Source of the DNA: Bacteroidota bacterium
GTDB taxonomy: Bacteria; Bacteroidota; Bacteroidia; Chitinophagales; Chitinophagaceae
DNA length: 62,139 nt
Direction: 5' to 3'
NCBI GenBank assembly: GCA_025363385.1
Contig: JANYEA010000148.1
Span: forward strand, 1-62,139
The translations under genes and the position numbers were made by a program. This document shows, in pieces, positions 36,322-43,885 of this stretch; position 1 is the first letter of the stretch, and each line of letters opens with the position of its first letter. The notes beneath the pieces are model-generated. The model had not been told where the DNA came from. It saw only the letters and a program-made list of their open reading frames with translations, and did not search any database.

Positions 36322-38838
36322 ATGGCGAAAGAGAAATCGGAAAATAGGGTTTATGAAAATGAAACAGGCGTTCAAGGTCAGTATAAGACCTGGTTCCTCG
36401 ATTATGCTTCCTATGTTATTTTAGAAAGAGCTGTTCCGGCAATAGAAGATGGGTTAAAACCAGTACAACGTAGAATTTTGCATGCCATGAAAGAAATGGA
36501 TGATGGCCGCTTTAACAAAGTGGCAAATATCATCGGTCAGAGTATGCAATATCATCCCCATGGAGATGCGAGTATTGGTGATGCATTGGTTAATCTTGGT
36601 CAAAAAGATTTACTAATTGAAACACAAGGTAACTGGGGTGATGTTCGCACTGGTGATGAAGCTGCGGCTGCAAGGTATATTGAAGCCCGCTTGTCGAAAT
36701 TTGCGTTAGAAGTTGCCTTCAATGCAAAAACAACAGAATGGGCACTAAGCTATGATGGCAGAAAAAATGAGCCAGTTACCCTTCCCATGAAATTCCCTTT
36801 ATTGTTAGCGCAAGGTGCTGATGGTATTGCAGTTGGATTATCAACTAAAATCCTTCCCCATAATTTCAATGAATTAATTGATGCAAGTATCAAATATTTA
36901 AAGGGTAAGAAATTTGAATTGTTCCCCGATTTCCAAACTGGAGGTATTATTGATATTGCAAATTATAACGGTGGCAAAAGGGGCGGTAAGGTTCGTGTAA
37001 GAGCTCATATAGAGGAACTAGATAAGAAAACACTTGTGATAAAAGATGTTCCTTATAGTGTAACTACAACTCAGTTAATGGAAAGCATTACCAAGGCAAA
37101 TGACCAGGGTAAAATAAAGATCAAAAAAGTAGTTGATGTAACCGCAAAAGATGTTGAGATTCAAATTGATTTGGCTGCTGGTATTTCTCCAGATATCACC
37201 ATCGATGCTTTGTATGCTTTCACTGATTGTGAAGTAAGTATCTCTCCAAATGCTTGTGTGATAATTGCTGATAAACCTCATTTCCTAGGCGTTCAGGAAC
37301 TTTTAACGGTTTCTGCAGACAACACAAAAAGAATCTTAAATAGGGAACTGGAAATTAAACTGAGCGAATTAGAAGATAAATGGCATTATACTTCACTTGA
37401 GAAGATTTTCTTTGAAGAAAAAATATATAAAGAATTAGAACAAAAACACGAAAACTGGGATAAAGTAATTGAAGCAATAGATAAAGCATTTAACCCTTTT
37501 AAAAAACGGTTAAAGCGCGATATTCAAAGAGAAGATATTTTAAAACTTACAGAAAAACCAGTTCGTAGAATTTATCGGTTAGATATCAATGAATTAAATG
37601 AACAGATCAAATCTATTGAAGCAGATATTCAACAGGTAAAATTTGATTTAGACCATTTAACTGATTTTGCTGTTGCTTATTTTGAAAACTTGCAAAAAAA
37701 ATATGGTAAAGGACGCGAAAGGAAAACCGAGATAAGAGAATTCGACACGATTCAGGTTAAACAAGTAGCAATTGCAAATACCAAAGTTTATATAAATAGA
37801 GAAGAAGGTTTTGTGGGTACAAGTTTAAAGAAAGATGAGTTTCTAACCGACTGTTCTGATTATGACGATATCATTTGTTTTACTAAATCGGGGAAAATGA
37901 AAGTGGTAAAGGTTTCAGACAAAGTCTTCATTGGGAAAGACATCATCTACGCTGCTGTATTCCAGAAAAACGACGAAAGAACTACCTACAATATGATTTA
38001 TGTAGATGGTGCTTCTGGGGTGAGTTATGGGAAAAGATTTAATGTAACTGGAATTACCAGAGATAAAGAGTATGATTTAACGAAGGGTACAGACAAAAGT
38101 AGGATTCATTATTTTACTGCTAATTTAAATGGAGAAGCAGAAGTTGTAAAAGTTGTTTTAAGTCCAAATTGTACTGCTCGTATCAAGGAATTGGATTATT
38201 TTTTTGAAGAGATTGAAATCAAAGGTAGAGGTAGCATGGGAAATCAGGTTACTAAATATCCCATAAAAACAGCAAAATTTAAAGAGGCTGGTAAAAGTAC
38301 ACTTGCTGGAAGGAAACTATGGTTCGACGATAAATTTGGTCGTTTGAATACAGATTCAAAAGGACAATATTTAGGAAGTTTTGAAGATGAAAAGTTGATT
38401 GTGATTTATCAGGATGGGAATTATGAATTAACCGATACCGAATTGCAACAAAGATTTGACCCTGAGAAAATCTTATTAGTTGAAAAATTCGATCCTGAAA
38501 AAGTAATTACTGCAGTTTATTTAGATAATGATAAGCAACAATTCAATATCAAAAGATTTAAAATAGAAACTACCACTTTGAAGAATAAGTTTTTATTCAT
38601 AAAAGATGGTGAGGGTAATAGGTTAGAGGCAGTAAGTACAGACCCTGCTCCAATATTAATTGTACAATCTGGCAAAGGGGCATTGGTTCGAAAAGCTAAA
38701 TTCAAGGTGGTTAATATGGTAGAAGTGATGGGTTGGAAGGCTGTTGGAAGTAAGCTTACTGATTATAGTAAAACGATTGAAATGAGCTGGGAATCACACC
38801 ATAAAGAAGATCAAGCACAACCTGAGTTATTTGAATAA
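36322..38838 (+). CDS. parC: DNA topoisomerase IV subunit A (ParC)
   Basis: 838 residues. Breakage-reunion domain with the active-site Tyr119 (AAARYIEARL) and the quinolone-region motif YHPHGDASIGDAL at 78-90, followed by a coiled-coil section and a C-terminal domain with degenerate beta-pinwheel repeats; I see no intact GyrA box. Works with ParE to unlink replicated chromosomes. The last gene of the parE run, followed six bases later by a strong terminator. Confidence 0.93.
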   Translation: MAKEKSENRVYENETGVQGQYKTWFLDYASYVILERAVPAIEDGLKPVQRRILHAMKEMDDGRFNKVANIIGQSMQYHPHGDASIGDALVNLGQKDLLIETQGNWGDVRTGDEAAAARYIEARLSKFALEVAFNAKTTEWALSYDGRKNEPVTLPMKFPLLLAQGADGIAVGLSTKILPHNFNELIDASIKYLKGKKFELFPDFQTGGIIDIANYNGGKRGGKVRVRAHIEELDKKTLVIKDVPYSVTTTQLMESITKANDQGKIKIKKVVDVTAKDVEIQIDLAAGISPDITIDALYAFTDCEVSISPNACVIIADKPHFLGVQELLTVSADNTKRILNRELEIKLSELEDKWHYTSLEKIFFEEKIYKELEQKHENWDKVIEAIDKAFNPFKKRLKRDIQREDILKLTEKPVRRIYRLDINELNEQIKSIEADIQQVKFDLDHLTDFAVAYFENLQKKYGKGRERKTEIREFDTIQVKQVAIANTKVYINREEGFVGTSLKKDEFLTDCSDYDDIICFTKSGKMKVVKVSDKVFIGKDIIYAAVFQKNDERTTYNMIYVDGASGVSYGKRFNVTGITRDKEYDLTKGTDKSRIHYFTANLNGEAEVVKVVLSPNCTARIKELDYFFEEIEIKGRGSMGNQVTKYPIKTAKFKEAGKSTLAGRKLWFDDKFGRLNTDSKGQYLGSFEDEKLIVIYQDGNYELTDTELQQRFDPEKILLVEKFDPEKVITAVYLDNDKQQFNIKRFKIETTTLKNKFLFIKDGEGNRLEAVSTDPAPILIVQSGKGALVRKAKFKVVNMVEVMGWKAVGSKLTDYSKTIEMSWESHHKEDQAQPELFE

Positions 38839-38843
38839 TTTTT

Positions 38844-38872
38844 AAAAAGACTAAACATTGTTTAGTCTTTTT
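38844..38872 (+). terminator. Terminator of the parE-parC run
   Basis: AAAAAGACTAAAC (38844-38856), ATT loop, GTTTAGTCTTTTT (38860-38872): a perfect 13-bp stem ending in T-rich sequence. It overlaps the last codons of the convergent 335-residue gene and is symmetric enough to act in both directions. Confidence 0.9.
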
Positions 38873-39869
38873 TATTTCCTTTGTCAGTCTTAATTTGAAT
38901 GATTGCGTTTTTATTATAATCACTATTTAAGATGACCTCATATTTTTTCTTACCATCCCTAATAATTAATGCAGCAGTATTCGGGGGAATTAAACCAAGG
39001 TTTTCTGCAAACATGCCAAGTTCATTGAACTCTAAACTTTCATCTAATTCAATGGTAAGTTTTACAGACTTATGGGTTAACATGGTCTTAGGTAAAATTA
39101 GTTTGCCATTGAGTAGTAATGAAACAGAATCAAAATCAATTGTTCCATTGTCATAAACTTCAAGTTGTATGGTAGAATTTTCTACTTCCACAGTTTTTGT
39201 ATAATCTTTCTTTCTATTATTGAACTCTTTTTCTGTTACAATCGCTACTGGAACAATGTTTTTTTCAGAAAAATTATTAGGTTTTGAACTGTCTTTACTA
39301 ATAGAAACTTTCTTAGGAGGAGGAATTTCAGCTATTTTGATATCAGTAGATTGTTTTAAAAAGTCAGCATCGCTGATAATGGGTTTTACTGCTTTATGTT
39401 TTGTTGTTTTATTTGATGCCAATTCAGGGTCTTTAAGCATCCTATAATTAATCACTGGCATCAGAAAATTAGCTTCAGAGGCCCTTGTTAAAGATCCATT
39501 TAATACAGATTCTGTTTTTGCAACCCTAAGTTCAAAGGTTCCAATTACATCACACATTACTGCTTTTTTAGTACTATGAGAGCGAAAATAAATGACTGGA
39601 AACTTATGTATTATTAATAACCTTGTTTTTTTATTATAACTGCATTTAATTTTATTCTTAAAAAGGCTATCTCGAAAATAGTAGTTGAATTCACCTTTTA
39701 AATTACTTCCATCAACTTTTAAGATAAATTCTGATAAATAATTTTCGTTATTCCCATCCATTTGGATATGTCCTACACCATACCAACTTCCTTTCACAGT
39801 TTGCGCCTTAATTGGGCATATTGCAAAAATGAGTATGAATATAACAAATAGGGGTTTGACGAAAGACAT
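38862..39869 (-). CDS. Secreted protein with a recurrent Bacteroidota C-terminal domain
   Basis: 335 residues with a signal peptide (MSFVKPLFVIFILIFAICPIKA). The N-terminal ~120 residues start GSWYGVGHIQMDG and look like a lipocalin-type or simple beta domain. The C-terminal ~100 residues carry DNGTIDFDSVSLLLNGKLIL and ENLGLIPPNTAALIIRDG, a pattern I recall from many secreted Bacteroidota proteins of unknown role. A Lys/Ser/Pro-rich linker joins them. The stop codon lies inside the parC terminator hairpin. Confidence 0.75.
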   Translation of the reverse strand: MSFVKPLFVIFILIFAICPIKAQTVKGSWYGVGHIQMDGNNENYLSEFILKVDGSNLKGEFNYYFRDSLFKNKIKCSYNKKTRLLIIHKFPVIYFRSHSTKKAVMCDVIGTFELRVAKTESVLNGSLTRASEANFLMPVINYRMLKDPELASNKTTKHKAVKPIISDADFLKQSTDIKIAEIPPPKKVSISKDSSKPNNFSEKNIVPVAIVTEKEFNNRKKDYTKTVEVENSTIQLEVYDNGTIDFDSVSLLLNGKLILPKTMLTHKSVKLTIELDESLEFNELGMFAENLGLIPPNTAALIIRDGKKKYEVILNSDYNKNAIIQIKTDKGNKKD

Positions 39870-39981
39870 TGTACAAAATTATTGATAAGTAGTCAAACTA
39901 TCACTTTGAAATAGGATGAAATTGCCATTTTTTCAGTATCTATTGAAACAATCGTAGCTTCGCAACTGTAATTAAGAAAGA

Positions 39982-40824
39982 ATGAATAAAGTTAAAGTAG
40001 GGGATTATAATGTTTTAAAAGTAATACGTAAAGTTGCTTTTGGTTTTTATCTAGATGATAGTGAAGAAGGAATTCTATTACCAATTCGTTTTGTCCCTAA
40101 TGATTTACAAATAGAGGATGAGATAAAAGTATTCATATATCATGATTCAGATAATCGTTTAATTGCAACCACGCAAATCCCCTATGCAATTGTTGGCGAT
40201 ATTGCAAAGTTAAAAGTTGTAGAAGTAACAAAACAAGGCGCTTTTCTTGATTGGGGATTGATGAAGGATTTATTCGTTCCAATGTCAAAACAATTAGGAG
40301 GAATGAGGCTCGGAGCTGAATACCTAGTAAAATTGTATCTAGATGAGCAAACTGGCAGGGTAGCGGCAACTGAAAAAATTGATTTTTTGTTAAGTAATGA
40401 AATACTCACAGTAAAAGAAAAAGAGATTGTTTCATTAATTGTTTATCGGAAAACTGAATTAGGTTATGCAATGATTATAAATAACCAGCATATAGGTTTA
40501 TTGCATAGTAATGAGATCTATAGAGAAATGATAATAGGTGAAAAACTGGAAGGATTTGTAAAATCTATTCGGCCTGATAATAAAATCGATGTGGTTATTG
40601 GTAAACCCGGTTTTCAAAAAGTGGAAGATGAAGCGGCTAAAATTTTAAGACTTTTAGCAGAAAACGATGGTTATCTTCCTTATCACGACAAATCGGATCC
40701 CGAGGATATCTACGCATATTTTGCTATGAGTAAAAAAGTGTTTAAAATGACTACTGGAACTCTATATAAACAGCAAAAAATAGTATTTACAAAAACTGGT
40801 ATTCAGTTAGTGGTATCAGATTAA
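39982..40824 (+). CDS. S1-domain RNA-binding protein (CvfB/YitL-like)
   Basis: 280 residues containing three S1-type OB domains (GIYLDDSEEGILLP-like start with FGFYLDD, then GAFLDWGLMKDLFVP, then GYAMIINNQHIGLLHSNEIY) and a C-terminal winged-helix segment (DGYLPYHDKSDPEDIYAYF, MSKKVFKMTTGTLYKQ). This is the CvfB architecture; CvfB influences expression of secreted factors in Firmicutes, but the role in Bacteroidota is unknown. Confidence 0.9.
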   Translation: MNKVKVGDYNVLKVIRKVAFGFYLDDSEEGILLPIRFVPNDLQIEDEIKVFIYHDSDNRLIATTQIPYAIVGDIAKLKVVEVTKQGAFLDWGLMKDLFVPMSKQLGGMRLGAEYLVKLYLDEQTGRVAATEKIDFLLSNEILTVKEKEIVSLIVYRKTELGYAMIINNQHIGLLHSNEIYREMIIGEKLEGFVKSIRPDNKIDVVIGKPGFQKVEDEAAKILRLLAENDGYLPYHDKSDPEDIYAYFAMSKKVFKMTTGTLYKQQKIVFTKTGIQLVVSD

Positions 40825-40855
40825 TTTTAACCAAACGTTGTGTACACTTTCAAAA

Positions 40856-41890
40856 CTACCATTGCATCAATTTCTTCAAGTAGTTCGTTAATTCCTTGGC
40901 CATTTTTTGATGTTCTAATGCATTTGGATGCCAGTCGCTTCCGTTTGGTATAAAATTACTAAATTCAAAATAATAAATATCATTCAGTTTATTGGTATTT
41001 ACAACACTATGAATCATTTTTTGCAATAAAATCCATTTATCTCCTCCCGGATTCGGGCCAGCAGCACAAACAATTTTAGCATTGGGATAATTGTTTCTGA
41101 TTTTGCTTATGAATTGTTGATAGGTCTTTATGAATTTTTCAGAATCAACATCTACAGAAATATCATTGGTACCTAATTCAATAACCACTAATTGTGGTTG
41201 GGATGTTTCGAATTTCCATATAGCCTTTTTATTCTGAACAATTTCATCGTATAATATGGGTTGAGTAAAACTACTACTACCGCCATAGCCTTGTAACATG
41301 CCTATACCAGACCTACATATAGCGGTATACTCAGCCTGCAAATTTCTAGCTGTAATGGCTCCATAACTGATATAGTTATCTTCGGAATCATAGCTAAAAT
41401 GTTCATCATGGCTTTTCCCGTTTATCCCATACCCACAGGTATAAGAATTGCCAATAAATTCAATCTTTCGATCCAGAATTTTTGGGGTAAATAAACTTGA
41501 TCCATTATTAATCTTGAATCCTTTAAATAAACTGTTTCCAGAACTCCATTCTGTATTCCTGATAATATCCAAATGGTGTTTTTGATCATATAAATTTTCT
41601 GCTAACGTATAAACAGAATCAACAGCATTTGTTTTTAATATATGTACCTGGTTATCTATTACAATTGTAAAATAGTTAGCGGATTGTTCTTTCAAAACAA
41701 TTTGAATACTTGAACCACTGAAAATAGTTCTAATAGTACATCCGGAATACATGAACGCAATCTGGGTTGGATCACTAAAATCAAATCTGCCTATAAAAGC
41801 TATATTAGGGGAATTAGCTAAGATTGAATTTGTTTGTCCACTTGTGTTAATAAAACAGAAAAGGCAAAGTATGTATAAATAGTATTTCAT
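40856..41890 (-). CDS. CE2-like SGNH carbohydrate esterase
   Basis: 344 residues with a signal peptide (MKYYLYILCLFCFINTSG). Residues ~30-130 form a jelly-roll, and the SGNH hydrolase follows: nucleophile Ser149 in FIGNSYTCGYG, the third block ELGTNDIS, and Asp319/His321 in DWHPN. This two-domain order is that of carbohydrate esterase family 2, whose members deacetylate xylan and glucomannan side chains. Divergent from the CE7-like gene with 159 bases between. Confidence 0.88.
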   Translation of the reverse strand: MKYYLYILCLFCFINTSGQTNSILANSPNIAFIGRFDFSDPTQIAFMYSGCTIRTIFSGSSIQIVLKEQSANYFTIVIDNQVHILKTNAVDSVYTLAENLYDQKHHLDIIRNTEWSSGNSLFKGFKINNGSSLFTPKILDRKIEFIGNSYTCGYGINGKSHDEHFSYDSEDNYISYGAITARNLQAEYTAICRSGIGMLQGYGGSSSFTQPILYDEIVQNKKAIWKFETSQPQLVVIELGTNDISVDVDSEKFIKTYQQFISKIRNNYPNAKIVCAAGPNPGGDKWILLQKMIHSVVNTNKLNDIYYFEFSNFIPNGSDWHPNALEHQKMAKELTNYLKKLMQW

Positions 41891-42049
41891 TTGATTAAAT
41901 TTTGAATTTATGAGCGGATAAATTAAATGTAAGAATTTTATATATTATTGTATTCGATTATTTAGTTATTTAAATTATTATTGTAGTATTAATTAGAAAC
42001 ATCCGTTTTTGATTTAGTAGATAGTTTTAATCCCGTTTCAGTTAAGAAA

Positions 42050-43876
42050 ATGTGTAGAATATCGATATTGTTGTTTTTATTTTTTAATCCGATGAACCTG
42101 CTTTTTGCAGCATTACATCCTATATCTAAAAAGGAAAACACAGCCAATCCCATTCGTTTTGAAATAGTAGCTTCTCAAAAATCAGGGCAATTTTCTACAA
42201 CACATCCTGTTCAGTTTCAATTAATCGTTTCAAACAAATCTAAAATTAATCAGGAAGGTGTATTTAAATATGAAGTAAGATATAATGATCTTGATGTAAT
42301 CATTAAATCCTTTGATATAAAAATAGCGGTGGGTGGTTCCTTAAAATCATCAATTCAAATTCCTATTGAGTATACCGGTAACTATGACGTTATTTTCCAT
42401 TTAGACCTCATTAATTATAGTGAAAATATCAAAGAATCGTTCGGCTATATCGGAGAAAAAGGAAGCATGGAGACGGCTTTAAAAAATGGGTATTCGTCAA
42501 ATCCAAAAAGTAAAAAATTACCCCTTACCGATTATAACGAAGCGATGGTAAGTTCAAAAGAACCTATCATTGAATCTGAACCTGCTGAAGGAGAAATTAT
42601 CACAACTGTTAAGTCTTATTCAGAAGATGGCACTTATAATAAGTCTGATAAAATTATGTATGATGTAGATTTTAAAAGCACTTACAATATTTCACAGACA
42701 GGGGAGTTGAGTTATCAAATATTAGACGATAAGGGGAAAGTTGTTTTTGAGCAAAAAAAAACAATTAAATTAAAAAGAAAAGGATTTGAATCGCTTACTT
42801 TAAAATTGCCCAATCCGGCATCAGCAGGGGTTTATAAAATGAGGCTATGCTTAAATTTGAGTGCATACGATGACACTACACTTTATGCCTTTGGGTACAA
42901 TATAGCAGATATTAAAACTCCCTATCATCGGCCACCAGACTTTGATGCCTTCTGGGAAGCTACTTTAGCAGAATTGGCTTCTGTAGATCCAGAATACAAA
43001 ATTACTGAGTCGGTTGAATATAGTGATGCAGAATTCAACGTGTATCGTGTAGATATGAAATCTTATCAAAGTATCCCAATTTATGGTTGGCTGTCGATTC
43101 CTAAAGCGAAAGGGAAATATCCATTAATTGTAGGGTATGGTGCTTATTTGAGAACAATAACACCTGAATTCTTTCACAATTATGCATGTTTTATGCTAAA
43201 TGTTCGGGGAGTTGATCCAGTTGTTATGGAAATGATCAATCCTGAAAAGAAAGAGCTATTTGTGTTGGGAATTGAAAGCAAGGAAACATATGTATACAGA
43301 GGTATTTATATGGATTGTATCCGTGCAATTGATTTTTTAGTTTCTCACGCAAAAGAATTCAATTTTGATATGGATCGTGTGGCAGTTTACGGTGGAAGTC
43401 AGGGAGGTACTTTAGCGTTGGTTACAGCTGCTATTTTGAAAAAAAAGATTAATACTGTATCTGCAGATTCACCCGTATACTGTGATTTTTATAATACACT
43501 TGATATTATTGCCACTGAAAAAAATCCATGTTATATACTTCGTGACCTTAATAATTTACCAGAATATCATCCGGCTTTTGCCAGAGAAAATATTTTACAA
43601 ACTTTGAGTTATTTTGAGGTGCAGAATTTTATTCCCGCCATTGAATGTTCTGTTTTAATAGGTACCGGATTGATGGATATGATTGCCCCACCCACTACTG
43701 TGATTGCGGCATTCAATAAAATGAAGCAATCAGTAATTGCAAAAAGCGAATTGTATACCTATCCAACTTATACCCATGAAGTTCCAACTAAACATTATTT
43801 CATCAGAGGTAATTGGTTCGATGAGGAATTAACACCTCGAAGGGCTAAATCAGGACTTGGAATATTTAATAAATAA
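42050..43876 (+). CDS. CE7-like acetyl esterase (AXE1 family) with N-terminal beta domains
   Basis: 608 residues with a signal peptide (CRISILLFLFFNPMNLLFA). Residues ~35-290 look like two immunoglobulin-like beta domains. The alpha/beta-hydrolase starts near PYHRPPDFDAFWEATLAEL and carries nucleophile Ser450 in GGSQGG, Asp in GTGLMDMIAPP and His in YTHEVPTKH, the acetyl xylan esterase / cephalosporin-C deacetylase signature. About twice the size of a single-domain CE7 enzyme. It removes acetyl groups from oligosaccharides in family precedents. Confidence 0.88.
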   Translation: MCRISILLFLFFNPMNLLFAALHPISKKENTANPIRFEIVASQKSGQFSTTHPVQFQLIVSNKSKINQEGVFKYEVRYNDLDVIIKSFDIKIAVGGSLKSSIQIPIEYTGNYDVIFHLDLINYSENIKESFGYIGEKGSMETALKNGYSSNPKSKKLPLTDYNEAMVSSKEPIIESEPAEGEIITTVKSYSEDGTYNKSDKIMYDVDFKSTYNISQTGELSYQILDDKGKVVFEQKKTIKLKRKGFESLTLKLPNPASAGVYKMRLCLNLSAYDDTTLYAFGYNIADIKTPYHRPPDFDAFWEATLAELASVDPEYKITESVEYSDAEFNVYRVDMKSYQSIPIYGWLSIPKAKGKYPLIVGYGAYLRTITPEFFHNYACFMLNVRGVDPVVMEMINPEKKELFVLGIESKETYVYRGIYMDCIRAIDFLVSHAKEFNFDMDRVAVYGGSQGGTLALVTAAILKKKINTVSADSPVYCDFYNTLDIIATEKNPCYILRDLNNLPEYHPAFARENILQTLSYFEVQNFIPAIECSVLIGTGLMDMIAPPTTVIAAFNKMKQSVIAKSELYTYPTYTHEVPTKHYFIRGNWFDEELTPRRAKSGLGIFNK

Positions 43877-43885
43877 TCAGTTTAA

